A stretch of 64,000 nucleotides of DNA from DTU013 sp964512095 (GTDB taxonomy: Bacteria > Bacillota > Clostridia > Acetivibrionales > DTU013): assembly GCA_964512095.1 (NCBI GenBank), contig CAZEIH010000009.1, positions 1-64,000 on the forward strand. The letters run 5' to 3'. Both the position numbers and the translations under genes were made by a program. Under the pieces are notes generated by a model. The model did no database searches. It saw only the letters and a list, made by a program, of their open reading frames with translations, and was not told the DNA's origin. The stretch's first letter is position 1. Each line of letters opens with the position of its first letter. Positions 1-8,425 of this stretch are shown here, piece after piece.

Positions 1-1416
1 CGTCTCAACGTGCCCGGTCCAAGGGAACATATCCACTGGCTGTGCCTCAACAACGCTAAACCCATAACCAGCCAAAAACTTCAGGTCACGGGCTAGAGTA
101 GCAGGATTACACGACACATATACGATCCTTTCAGGCTTCACGTCTGCCAAAAGCTGCAGTAGCGTCTCATCACAGCCCTTACGGGGTGGGTCGAGCACTA
201 CCACATCGGCACTAAGGCCCCTGCTGTAAAGCTCCGGCACTACCTTTTCCGCTTCACCAGCAAAAAATTCTGTGTTGGTCACACCGTTAATCTCGGCATT
301 CTTGCGAGCATCATTGACAGCCGCTTCCACCACCTCAACTCCAACGACCCTGGCTGCTTTTTCAGATAAAAACAGAGAAATAGTCCCGATACCACAGTAT
401 AGGTCAAATACTGTTTCAGTCCCATTCAGGCCAGCGTATTCTAACACCTTGCTATATAGCACTTCGGTTTGCACAGGGTTAATCTGGAAAAAGGAATGGG
501 GAGAAATATTGAATTTATATTTGCCAATGGTTTCAGAAATAGTCTCACTACCGTAAAGCAGTATGTTTTTGTTACCAAGTATTACATTGGTGTTCTTAGT
601 GTTTACATTCAAATATATACTTATAATCCCGGGTATGCCGCCGCATCCGCCCTCGCCACCTTGGCCACACCTGCCACTTCCGCTCTCGCCGCCCTCGCTT
701 TGCCCCCCGTCTCCGCCGTCAACCAAAACTCGCGCAAGCTCATCCGCATAGGGTAGGCTGCTTCCATTGATGACAAGCACCACCATGACCTCCCCGGTAT
801 TGAAGCCAACTCGGGTCATAATGTGGCGTACAAGCCCTTTCCCGGTTTTTTCGTTGTATACCGAGATACCCTTGTCCATAATGAAGCTGCTGACAATCTT
901 ACGTATCCTGTCACTTAAAGCATCCTGAATGCCACACTCATCAGATTCGATCACATTATGGGATCTGGCTGCATAAAATCCGGTAATTACACTGCCCTTG
1001 ACCGTTGCTACCGGAAACTGGGCCTTGTTTCTATAATTAAGAGGCGTATTCATACCTATAGCATCATGGACAACTACTCCGGAAAGTCCGCCTATCCGCT
1101 CAAGGCTATCTCGGACCAGCTTCGTCTTAAGGGTAAGCTGAGCCCTATAATCCATATGCTGCAGGCTGCAACCACCACAGCGTCTAAATGCATCGCAAAA
1201 CGGTGTTATCCTATCCGGAGACGATTTTAGGATGGTGACTAGCTTTCCCACTGCATATGACTTGTTGACCTTGATAATCTTAATTTCGGCCTCCTCACCC
1301 TCCAGCGCACCATCCACAAATACCGCTAGGCCCTCAATCCGGCCTACCCCCTGCCCCTCATGGGTCATACCCCTTATCTCTACAGTATAATTTTTATTTT
1401 TCTCTACAACAGCCAT
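1..1416 (-). CDS. rlmD: 23S rRNA (uracil-5-)-methyltransferase, RumA/RlmD family (3' end off window)
   Basis: SAM-dependent methyltransferase that forms 5-methyluridine in 23S rRNA. The start is ATG at 1416 behind GGAAAGGTG. In order: an N-terminal TRAM-like beta domain (about residues 5-62); a [4Fe-4S] cysteine set (C74, C80, C83 and a later Cys in DECGIQ); a central domain; and a C-terminal Rossmann methyltransferase with DLYCGIGT, LDPPRKG and the nucleophile C436 in SCNPATLARD. The reading frame is open to base 1, where it ends in the WTGHVET motif, so only a few C-terminal residues are missing. Odd feature: a glycine-rich, GC-rich insert at about residues 234-259 (GGDGGQSEGGESGSG...) in the central domain. 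The neighbours suggest no operon. The family is confident; which uridine is methylated is not shown by the sequence. Confidence 0.93.
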   Translation of the reverse strand, partial: MAVVEKNKNYTVEIRGMTHEGQGVGRIEGLAVFVDGALEGEEAEIKIIKVNKSYAVGKLVTILKSSPDRITPFCDAFRRCGGCSLQHMDYRAQLTLKTKLVRDSLERIGGLSGVVVHDAIGMNTPLNYRNKAQFPVATVKGSVITGFYAARSHNVIESDECGIQDALSDRIRKIVSSFIMDKGISVYNEKTGKGLVRHIMTRVGFNTGEVMVVLVINGSSLPYADELARVLVDGGDGGQSEGGESGSGRCGQGGEGGCGGIPGIISIYLNVNTKNTNVILGNKNILLYGSETISETIGKYKFNISPHSFFQINPVQTEVLYSKVLEYAGLNGTETVFDLYCGIGTISLFLSEKAARVVGVEVVEAAVNDARKNAEINGVTNTEFFAGEAEKVVPELYSRGLSADVVVLDPPRKGCDETLLQLLADVKPERIVYVSCNPATLARDLKFLAGYGFSVVEAQPVDMFPWTGHVET

Positions 1417-1435
1417 TCAATTCACCTTTCCAAAC

Positions 1436-1462
1436 AAAAAAATAGCCCCATTATAAGGGGCT
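1436..1462 (-). terminator. Terminator-like hairpin in the 5' leader of the rRNA methyltransferase gene
   Basis: On the minus strand the stem AGCCCC/GGGGCT with a 7-nt loop is followed by seven T. It ends about 20 nt before the ATG at 1416 and abuts the ribosome binding site. It could end transcription of a lost upstream gene or act as an attenuator. Confidence 0.5.
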
Positions 1463-1537
1463 GCATCTAAAATATCAGATAGAATCAGTATGCCATATTA
1501 TAAGTATTCCATATTTCCCCACGTATATTCAATTTGC

Positions 1538-1708
1538 TTACATAATCCAAGGAAAGTCAAATCCATTTCCTTGACTTCCTGACTTTTGAAATATCAAATG
1601 ACCTCTATCCTCCATAAACCTCTGTGTATATAATTCGATAGAATAGCATAAATTCCTTCCTGAAATAATTCTCTTAGATTTTTCAATAGTACAATTATCA
1701 TGTCTCAT
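1538..1708 (-). CDS. Possible small ORF, 56 aa, unrecognised
   Basis: An open frame MRHDNCTIEKSK... ending FDFPWIM lies on the minus strand upstream of the methyltransferase gene. Its composition looks protein-like, with mixed charged and aromatic residues and no low-complexity stretch. It has no clear ribosome binding site and I recognise no family. It may be the remnant of a larger gene in this AT-rich island. Apart from this frame and the hairpin at 1436-1462, I see nothing else in 1417-1790. Confidence 0.2.
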   Translation of the reverse strand: MRHDNCTIEKSKRIISGRNLCYSIELYTQRFMEDRGHLIFQKSGSQGNGFDFPWIM

Positions 1709-1791
1709 GGTTTCGCTATGCGCCGTGACAGAAACAATATTAATATAATGTATAGTTCATAATTTTGCCGTGTGTCGTGGCAACAAGGACG

Positions 1792-1820
1792 TTGACATTT
1801 ATGTACACCAATAGTATTAT
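1792..1820 (+). promoter_or_regulatory. Sigma-A type promoter for the BtrH-like gene
   Basis: TTGACA (1792-1797), a 17-bp spacer and TATTAT (1815-1820). It lies about 46 bp upstream of the ATG at 1867. This rules out the longer reading frame that opens at 1765, upstream of the promoter. Confidence 0.7.
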
Positions 1821-1866
1821 TTTAACATATATACCGTCTGTAAAAATAGTCGTAAGTGGGATTATA

Positions 1867-2898
1867 ATGAGTAATATTAAAATACTGAACGATTTTGAGC
1901 CATTCAATGATATGCAGAATAAGTACCAAAACCCCAATCATCTATTTGTAAATTGCGGTTATACTTCACTATTAACAGTTGCTAAATACTATAAAAAAAG
2001 CATTATTCCTATACTAATAAATCCTATCCTTTTATACGAATTATACGAATATAATAAGTCAACAAGCATTTTTAGAATAAAACCTGTAAATACAAAAAGT
2101 ACAAAATCAATGTTAAATAAAATTGATATTGCAGAAAATAGAATGTCTCCTTCAACAGATACCTTACTTAACAATATTATCAACTCTATTAATAATGGAC
2201 ATCCAGTTTCAATTTCCATAGACTTATTCTACCACCCCAAGTGGACAGAATGGTATCAAAAAAAGCATGGAACTGGGCATAGCTTTTTAGTATATGGTTA
2301 TGATTTAGCAAATAATATTATTTACACCGTCGACAGCATAAAAGGTTATCAAAAATACCTAATTACTATAGAAGATTTATTAAACTGCTATAATGGCCTC
2401 TCCGACCAGTATTCTTCGGATTCAAATCCTTACACAGAATATATACTAATGCAGGAAAAAGAAAATGATGATATTGCTCGGAATAAGTCGCATATTGCAA
2501 ATTACGTTAACAATATGCTGCTATATAAGAAAATAATTTTCAAATCCTTAAACTGTATTAAACTATTGGCAAAGGATTTTATGAAAATAGAAAAAAATGA
2601 TGTTGTTATTGATTGGTTAAATAGCACCATATATAGAAGACTATCAGAACACTATAAGATTGACTATTTGTTTAAGCGTAATTTTGAATTGCCAAATATC
2701 TACGATAAAATCGATACTATAGGTTTTAGGGTCTATAGTCTCTGGACAAGCATGAGAGACATTATTTTAAAGTGTTTATTGCTAAATAAGAGTAATAGTG
2801 AAATATCCGAGAAATCCATTAGCTTGATTAATGAAATTTATAATAATGAATATGAGTACTACAAATTACTATTTAGTGTAATAAAAAAATGGAAATAA
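1867..2898 (+). CDS. Orphan C39/BtrH-N-like protein, papain-like fold candidate
   Basis: A 343-residue protein. The N-terminal half has the layout of the C39-like/BtrH N-terminal family: Cys30 in NCGYTSL, His138 in GTGHSFLVYGYD and Asp156 in YTVDS. These would form a Cys-His-Asp site, used in relatives for peptide cleavage or acyl transfer in natural-product pathways. The C-terminal half (about 190-343) is helical and unrecognised. There is no signal peptide or membrane segment. The start at 1867 is chosen because a promoter lies at 1792-1820; the ribosome binding site is weak. The gene is visibly more AT-rich (Asn, Ile, Lys, Tyr-rich) than its neighbours, which suggests transfer. No NRPS, PKS, carrier-protein or lanthipeptide gene is next to it. 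The fold assignment is by motif only; the substrate is unknown. Confidence 0.6.
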   Translation: MSNIKILNDFEPFNDMQNKYQNPNHLFVNCGYTSLLTVAKYYKKSIIPILINPILLYELYEYNKSTSIFRIKPVNTKSTKSMLNKIDIAENRMSPSTDTLLNNIINSINNGHPVSISIDLFYHPKWTEWYQKKHGTGHSFLVYGYDLANNIIYTVDSIKGYQKYLITIEDLLNCYNGLSDQYSSDSNPYTEYILMQEKENDDIARNKSHIANYVNNMLLYKKIIFKSLNCIKLLAKDFMKIEKNDVVIDWLNSTIYRRLSEHYKIDYLFKRNFELPNIYDKIDTIGFRVYSLWTSMRDIILKCLLLNKSNSEISEKSISLINEIYNNEYEYYKLLFSVIKKWK

Positions 2899-3014
2899 TC
2901 AATTTGACAATAACACAATTATATTATATAAATAATGTGAGATAATTTTCCGAGAAAGAAAGAATACAAAAGATAAAAAGATTATAATGTAATTATTTTT
3001 GTAGGCGGTTTGAA

Positions 3015-3950
3015 ATGAAGAGGGGAAAAACCAAGAAAGCACAAAAAAAATATTTTTCTATCGTTTTGGTGCCACATTCATCTAGTAATGTTAAGGTGCT
3101 CAAATTTAAAACTTCCTTTTATGCAAAGCTTATAACCTGTTTTGTTGTACTGATTGCCATATTTGTTTGCGGCGGTTTGTACATATCACGAATGCTTGAA
3201 GAAAACTCATCACTCAAGCAAGATATTCATGATCTTTACAGTACAACTACCGAACAAAACAAGCTATTGGATGCCAAATCTGCCGAGATTAATCGTCTCG
3301 AAAACGAAAGTGTTGCATTCAAGGACATTGTAAATGACAAGATTGAAAACTTCACCGATGACTTCAACAAGATAACTGATGAGTACCTGGAAGAACGCAC
3401 CCAGATGGTAAGCCGTTCCGGCGAAAGAACAGAGACTGCCTTCACCGATGATATGAGGAATTTGAAGACCTCCTTGGACAGTCTTACTCAATTATACAGC
3501 AGGACAAATCGTCCCAATGGTGATTTGGACGCAGCAGAAGCAAAAATTAATGAATTCATGAAAACCATCCCTACCTTGTGGCCGACCTCAGGCACTATCA
3601 CAGACCGTTTCGGTAACCGCAAGGATCCATTCACCAAAAAGATAAAATTTCATACAGGGCTTGATATTGCCACCGACTACGGAAAATCAATAAAAGCTTC
3701 AGCTAGCGGAAAGGTTATAGTAGTTGATGAATTTTACGGTACTGGCAAAACTGTGAAAATTGATCATGGCAAGGGAATCACCACCGTATATGGCCACTGC
3801 TCAAAAATACTTGTCAAAGAAGGGCAGATTGTTGAGAAAGGTGAAGTTATTGCCAAGGTAGGAAGCTCAGGGCGAAGTACAGGCCCACATCTCCATTTGG
3901 AAATTCAATTGTACGGGACTCCCGTCAATCCGCTTGAATATCTACAGTAA
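3015..3950 (+). CDS. Membrane-anchored M23 family peptidoglycan endopeptidase
   Basis: A 311-residue LytM/M23 metallopeptidase that would cut peptide cross-links in the wall. A basic N-terminus (1-32) is followed by one membrane segment (about 36-58), a coiled coil rich in Glu, Lys and Asn (about 60-165), and the M23 domain (about 190-311). The zinc ligands are visible: H213 and D217 in HTGLD, and H294 of the HLH pair (292-294); YGH supplies another catalytic His. The domain is therefore probably active and extracytoplasmic, on a coiled-coil stalk. The bactofilin gene follows 129 bp downstream. M23-bactofilin pairs are a known arrangement for cell-shape control, so the two probably act together. 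One copy of a dispersed intergenic repeat starts right after the stop. Confidence 0.92.
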   Translation: MKRGKTKKAQKKYFSIVLVPHSSSNVKVLKFKTSFYAKLITCFVVLIAIFVCGGLYISRMLEENSSLKQDIHDLYSTTTEQNKLLDAKSAEINRLENESVAFKDIVNDKIENFTDDFNKITDEYLEERTQMVSRSGERTETAFTDDMRNLKTSLDSLTQLYSRTNRPNGDLDAAEAKINEFMKTIPTLWPTSGTITDRFGNRKDPFTKKIKFHTGLDIATDYGKSIKASASGKVIVVDEFYGTGKTVKIDHGKGITTVYGHCSKILVKEGQIVEKGEVIAKVGSSGRSTGPHLHLEIQLYGTPVNPLEYLQ

Positions 3951-3951
3951 G

Positions 3952-4006
3952 GCAGTCAATTCGCTTCGCTCAGGGAGTCGGGTAGACCGACCTATAGAGG
4001 TCAACA
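3952..4006 (-). repeat. Dispersed palindromic intergenic repeat, copy 1
   Basis: Begins 2 bp after the M23 stop. Read on the minus strand it contains TGACCTCTATAGGTCGG and then CTCCCTGAGCGAAGCGAATT. Both halves recur at 8282, 33065 and 52528, and the second half also recurs at 51296. Confidence 0.85.
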
Positions 4007-4079
4007 TATTCCATCCACAGCAGTCACATATAAGCTGTGAATAATAATAATTAATTCAGTCAATAAGGGTAAGGGGGTA

Positions 4080-4517
4080 ATGATTTTGAGAAGGAAGAAT
4101 ACCAGTTTCCGTAATGGTGTAGACACTTTAATTGGTGGCAATACCACATTTACGGGCAACATTGATGCAGATGGCACTGTCCGGATAGATGGAAGGCTAA
4201 TTGGTGATGTGAAGGTAACAGGCGACTGTTATATTGGTAACGATGCTGTTATTCAAGGAAACATTGAAGCCTCCAATGTAAATTTGTCAGGAACAGTTGA
4301 AGGCAATATACTCGCCAAGGGAATACTAAAGATTCTATCTACAGCAAAGCTATACGGCAATATCAAAATCAATAGCTTTATAGCCGATGAGGGGGCTTTA
4401 TTCCAGGGCAAGTGTGAGATGCTGGACTCTGCCATTAATAATAAGGTTTCAGAAAAGTCCAGAAAACATGGGAAAAAGAGTAATGTTCTTGAGGATATAT
4501 ATGAGGATAACAAATAG
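4080..4517 (+). CDS. Bactofilin
   Basis: A 145-residue polymer-forming cytoskeletal protein (DUF583 family). Its central part (about 15-110) is a run of short beta-helix turns with recurring glycine and hydrophobic positions (TLIGGNTTFTGNIDADGTVRIDG-type turns), flanked by a basic N-terminal tail and a charged, disordered C-terminal tail. Bactofilins assemble into nucleotide-free filaments at the membrane and often scaffold M23 peptidases, matching the preceding gene. Start: ATG at 4080 lies only 2 nt after the AAGGGGG box at 4071-4077, so the in-frame TTG at 4086 (8-nt spacing) is probably the real start, giving MRRKNTSFRNG. A small membrane-protein gene converges on it. Confidence 0.93.
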   Translation: MILRRKNTSFRNGVDTLIGGNTTFTGNIDADGTVRIDGRLIGDVKVTGDCYIGNDAVIQGNIEASNVNLSGTVEGNILAKGILKILSTAKLYGNIKINSFIADEGALFQGKCEMLDSAINNKVSEKSRKHGKKSNVLEDIYEDNK

Positions 4518-4538
4518 AAAAATATAATTGATTTGGTT

Positions 4539-4697
4539 CTACAATCCAAGCAAATCAAATATATTAATTTGTATAAACATATAAACAACGCTCATTATCA
4601 GCACAGTAATGCCAAGGCGGAGCAGCATACGGATTCTTTTAATGTTCCGCCTTTTTGTGTACCACCATCTACGGTAAAGGTTACTGTTCCTAAACAT
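4539..4697 (-). CDS. Small basic single-pass membrane protein, 52 aa
   Basis: ATG at 4697 is preceded by a strong ribosome binding site, GGAGGTG with 6-nt spacing. The product starts MFRNSNLYRRWWYTKRR, has a strongly basic first half (about 10 Arg/Lys) and one hydrophobic helix (about 26-48), then ends IFDLLGL. It should sit in the membrane with the basic part inside. It is convergent with the bactofilin gene (22 bp between stops) and follows the XRE regulator on the same strand. The family is not recognised. The site, the codon pattern and the topology support a real gene; the function is unknown. Confidence 0.65.
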   Translation of the reverse strand: MFRNSNLYRRWWYTKRRNIKRIRMLLRLGITVLIMSVVYMFIQINIFDLLGL

Positions 4698-4798
4698 AGA
4701 AACACCTCCATTACATTATGATATACTGTATCAGCTAAACAAAATCCCCTGTCTAGTTATCATATGCACAAGGTGTTTTTTTGGTTACAGGTTAACTC

Positions 4799-5263
4799 CT
4801 ATTTCCAACTAATATTTTTCAATATCTCCACCGACATATAACGCTTCAGCGTCGATTCCGCCTGTATGTATACATCCTCCAAAAACAGCTTATACAGATC
4901 ATTGTCTTCTATTACATACTTACTGTCCAATAGACGATCAAGTATATTGCTAACTTTCTTCTGTATCTCCTTATTCTCCAGCACCTTCATATTTCTGTCC
5001 TTTGCAATGACAAGTCTCAGCAGTGAAGGTATCTTAAGAGCCGGCGCCACGTTCTCCTGTTCGAGTCCTAGCAACTCATCCATATCAATATCAAGCTCAT
5101 TTGCTATCTTAAGAATCAACTCCAGATTAGGGTTGGTTTTTTTACTGTTTTCCAGTTGCGAAAGGTATCCCGGTGAAATTCCCACCTGTTTAGCAAAGTC
5201 CACCAATGATATCCCCAGATCTTCCCTTTTAGCCTTTATAATTTCTCCTACCTTTATCTGCAA
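4799..5263 (-). CDS. XRE-family transcriptional regulator
   Basis: A 154-residue cytoplasmic DNA-binding protein. The N-terminal Cro/C1-type helix-turn-helix (about residues 8-62) has the usual pattern KREDLGISLVDFAKQVGIS...YLSQLENSKK. The C-terminal 90 residues are helical and unrecognised, probably for dimerisation or ligand sensing. The start is TTG at 5263 behind AAGGAGTG with 7-nt spacing. It is divergent from the penicillin-binding protein gene across 286 bp, which makes that gene and itself plausible targets. This is inference; no operator was identified. Confidence 0.88.
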   Translation of the reverse strand: MQIKVGEIIKAKREDLGISLVDFAKQVGISPGYLSQLENSKKTNPNLELILKIANELDIDMDELLGLEQENVAPALKIPSLLRLVIAKDRNMKVLENKEIQKKVSNILDRLLDSKYVIEDNDLYKLFLEDVYIQAESTLKRYMSVEILKNISWK

Positions 5264-5418
5264 AATGAATCACTCCTTATTGCACTTTGAAACCTACCAC
5301 CAAGTATTTTAAACTCTACCTATTATTCTATATAAATTCGTATAATAACACAACATAATCAGTTTACTTCTCTCAGCCCCATACTAATTCACTCCCAATC
5401 TAATTTCCCAAAGTATGT

Positions 5419-5448
5419 TTTACAGCTGTAATATTAGTATGCTATAAT
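5419..5448 (+). promoter_or_regulatory. Putative promoter of the class A PBP gene
   Basis: TTTACA (5419-5424), an 18-bp spacer and TATAAT (5443-5448), about 100 bp upstream of the PBP start. Confidence 0.55.
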
Positions 5449-5549
5449 GTATAGGCATTTTTGATTTGGAACCAATAGTGCAACACAATAGTCTAAAGCT
5501 AATAATTGCGTATATTGTTTAATATATATACGAACAGGGGAGGACACTC

Positions 5550-8186
5550 ATGAAGTCCAGCAAGAAGCCTGCAGAAAGCACAACAGGCAAGACGACTAAG
5601 AAAATTAAGAAAATTAAGAAAACCGGAAAATCAAAGAGGTTTACATTCGTAAAAAAGTTTATACTAACCTTTTTCCTTTGCCTCATCATACTTGTCCTTG
5701 CAATAGGCTTTGCTATGGCTGGTTTGGTTGGTGGAGCCGTTTACGGGTATATAAAAACAGCAAACCCAATTACCGATGAACAGCTAATAGCTAAATCCTC
5801 CAACAGAACCACTATCATTTATGATGCAGAGGACAATATCATACAAAAGCTCACTGGTAGAGATAACATGGACAGTGAGCCAATTACAGACAAGGAAGTT
5901 CCTCAATATCTAAAGGACGCCATAATCGCTATAGAGGATGAGCGTTTCGAATCTCATAATGGTGTAGACATACAGGGTGTTTTAAACGCAGGCTTCGGAT
6001 TTGCTAAAAGCATAGTAACAGGTGACAATTCAAAATCCCGTGGCGGCAGTACCATAACCCAACAAGTTGTCAAAAATATCACCGGCAACGATACCCGATC
6101 TATTGAAAGAAAGGTACAGGAAGGCTATTCTGCCATACTCCTTGAGCAAAAGCTTGAGAAGTGGCAGATACTTGAGCTGTACATGAACCTTGGATACTGG
6201 GGCAACAGCTGTACGGGAGTTCAGTCCGCTTCCAAGAAATATTTTGGTAAGCCCGTTAGCGAACTTTCTCTGGCCCAATGTGCACTGCTAGGAGGTATAA
6301 CCAACAGTCCCGGTAAATACAATCCCTTTACAGAAAAGGGGCGTACAGAAGCAAAGAAACGTCAGGAAATAATACTATCCCTTATGCTTAAGCAGGGTAA
6401 GATAACCCAAGCCCAGCATGACCAAGCCGTAAAGGAAGACCTCCAGTACGTACCCAAATCCCATTCACAAAGGGTAGTTAGTGTACAAAGCTACTTTGTG
6501 GATCAAGTAATTGTGGACGTAAGGGCTGCTTTAAGAGAGGAAATGGGCATATCTGCTACTATGGCTAACTACATGATATATGGCGGAGGCCTTGAAATTT
6601 ATACGACAATGGATCCAAAAATCCAGGCAGATATGGATTCGGTATTTCTTGACGACGAATACTTCCCTCTTGTCAACGAAACAGCTAAAAGGCAGATGGA
6701 GCACCCTCAAGCAGCAATGGCCATTGTAGATGTGCAAAATGGTCAAGTCAAAGCGCTGTATGGCGGCTATGGCAAAAAGGAAGCCAGTAATACACTCAAC
6801 AGGGCATCTTCATCCCTTATGAAGCGACAGCCAGGTTCTACCGCCAAGCCAATAGTCGTTTATGGCCCCGCTATAGATTTGAAAGCGATAACAGCTACAA
6901 CAGTAATTGATGATAAGGCAGTTTATATGCTAACAGGCAAGGACTCCGAGCGGGAGTACCCCTCTAACTACGACAATAAGCACGACGGTCTGACGACAGC
7001 CCGCAACGCAATAAAAAACTCAGTAAACGTAGTCGCTGCAGAAATATGGCGAGATTACCTTGGAGCTGACAACTCTGTAGAGTACCTTGAAAAGGTAGGC
7101 ATTGACAGGAAGAAGGAAAAATACATCTCACTGGTTCTGGGTGGATGGGAGCAGGGCATCAACCCGCTTCAGCTGGCAGCCTCTTACGTTCCTTTCGCTC
7201 ATAAAGGCATTTATTACGAACCAACTACCTTTACTTTGGTAAAGGATAGTAGTGGCACTGAGCTCATAGATAAGAGGGCTGAGTTTAATATCGCATATAG
7301 TGAACAAACAGCCTTTATAATGACAGATATGCTACAGGAGGTCACAAAGGGTCGAACATCCCCCTATCCTCACTCTGGAACAGCTGTAACTAATATCAAT
7401 CCTGATATAATTGGTATGCCGGTTGCAGCCAAGACAGGAACGACGCAGAGCAATATTGATAAGTGGCTTGTAGGATATACTCCCTATTATTCAGCAGCTG
7501 TTTGGTATGGCTATGACAATTCGGGTTCTGAGCCTATACCGGTCAAGACAAAAGAAATGTACCAGGCACATAAGATTTTCGCCGCTGTAATGAAGAAAGT
7601 TCATGAGGGATTACCCAAAAAAGAGTTTAATGAAATGCCCAATGATATAGTGCAAAAACTAGTCTGTATTTACTCAGGGAAGGTGGCAACTGAGCATTGC
7701 AAGCATGATCCTAGAGGCAACGCAACAAAGTATGAATACTTTATAAAGGGAACTGAACCCCGGGATGACGACCCGTGTACTTTACATGTAGAAGCACAGG
7801 TCTGTACCGAAAGTCATGACACGCAAAATCGCAATCTGCTCGCAGGCCCATATTGCCCAGAAGACAAGGTGGTGTCAAAGGTATTCATACAGCGAGATCC
7901 ACCTTACCTGCCTGTAAAGCCTAATGAAAGAGCTCCAAAGGATACTGTGTATGAGCTGCCTGCAGGAGAATACTGCACGGTACACGGACCACCACCAGAA
8001 CCTGAGTTTCCTTGGATGGATGACATGTTCGACTGGTTATGGCCTGATGACAACGGTTATAGCAACAACACAGACAATGAAAACAGTAGCGCCCCATCGC
8101 AAAACAATGAGCAAGACCAAACTAATCCAGATGGTACTACCCAAGGAGACACTCATGAGCTCGACACACCTATACCCCTGGAGTAA
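5550..8186 (+). CDS. Class A penicillin-binding protein (PBP1A-type)
   Basis: An 878-residue bifunctional wall synthase that polymerises lipid II and cross-links peptides on the outer face of the membrane. A Lys-rich cytoplasmic tail (1-33) is followed by a membrane segment (about 36-65), then the GT51 glycosyltransferase domain with catalytic E129 in EDERFESHNGVD and RGGSTITQQ. The transpeptidase has all three motifs: S430-TAK (serine and K433), S491-V-N493 and K628-TG. After about residue 710 comes a Cys-containing extension and a Pro/Asp/Asn-rich tail (about 810-878), probably extracellular and disordered. The start is ATG behind AGGGGAGGA. The gene is monocistronic, with its own promoter and a hairpin after the stop. 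All catalytic residues are present. Confidence 0.95.
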   Translation: MKSSKKPAESTTGKTTKKIKKIKKTGKSKRFTFVKKFILTFFLCLIILVLAIGFAMAGLVGGAVYGYIKTANPITDEQLIAKSSNRTTIIYDAEDNIIQKLTGRDNMDSEPITDKEVPQYLKDAIIAIEDERFESHNGVDIQGVLNAGFGFAKSIVTGDNSKSRGGSTITQQVVKNITGNDTRSIERKVQEGYSAILLEQKLEKWQILELYMNLGYWGNSCTGVQSASKKYFGKPVSELSLAQCALLGGITNSPGKYNPFTEKGRTEAKKRQEIILSLMLKQGKITQAQHDQAVKEDLQYVPKSHSQRVVSVQSYFVDQVIVDVRAALREEMGISATMANYMIYGGGLEIYTTMDPKIQADMDSVFLDDEYFPLVNETAKRQMEHPQAAMAIVDVQNGQVKALYGGYGKKEASNTLNRASSSLMKRQPGSTAKPIVVYGPAIDLKAITATTVIDDKAVYMLTGKDSEREYPSNYDNKHDGLTTARNAIKNSVNVVAAEIWRDYLGADNSVEYLEKVGIDRKKEKYISLVLGGWEQGINPLQLAASYVPFAHKGIYYEPTTFTLVKDSSGTELIDKRAEFNIAYSEQTAFIMTDMLQEVTKGRTSPYPHSGTAVTNINPDIIGMPVAAKTGTTQSNIDKWLVGYTPYYSAAVWYGYDNSGSEPIPVKTKEMYQAHKIFAAVMKKVHEGLPKKEFNEMPNDIVQKLVCIYSGKVATEHCKHDPRGNATKYEYFIKGTEPRDDDPCTLHVEAQVCTESHDTQNRNLLAGPYCPEDKVVSKVFIQRDPPYLPVKPNERAPKDTVYELPAGEYCTVHGPPPEPEFPWMDDMFDWLWPDDNGYSNNTDNENSSAPSQNNEQDQTNPDGTTQGDTHELDTPIPLE

Positions 8187-8232
8187 TAAACCTTCGCAAT
8201 CAATGATAGTTGGCCTTACTTAGATAATAGGT

Positions 8233-8257
8233 ACGCAGGGACAAGATGTTCCTGCGT
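8233..8257 (+). terminator. Hairpin downstream of the PBP gene
   Basis: The stem ACGCAGG/CCTGCGT is separated by an 11-nt loop, 47 bp after the stop. It has only a weak T tract, so terminator activity is uncertain. Confidence 0.4.
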
Positions 8258-8281
8258 GTTCTCTATTCCTCAGAAAACCTG

Positions 8282-8330
8282 CTCTCTATAGGTCGGTCCA
8301 CATTACTCCCTGAACGAAGCGAATTGACTT
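8282..8330 (+). repeat. Dispersed palindromic intergenic repeat, copy 2
   Basis: CTCTATAGGTCGG is followed by CTCCCTGAACGAAGCGAATT. This is the same two-block order as copy 1, in the opposite orientation, with one mismatch (GAACG for GAGCG). Confidence 0.85.
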
Positions 8331-8425
8331 TATATATTCTTTATTTTTTACAAAATATCATATATTGTTCTATTGAATAGCCTTGGCAAAATCATTATTA
8401 TATATTTAGTAGGAGGGATGAATCC

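Noticed and set aside
1765..1866. Longer N-terminus for the BtrH-like gene
   Set aside because: It would start upstream of the promoter at 1792-1820, and the added residues do not fit the family.
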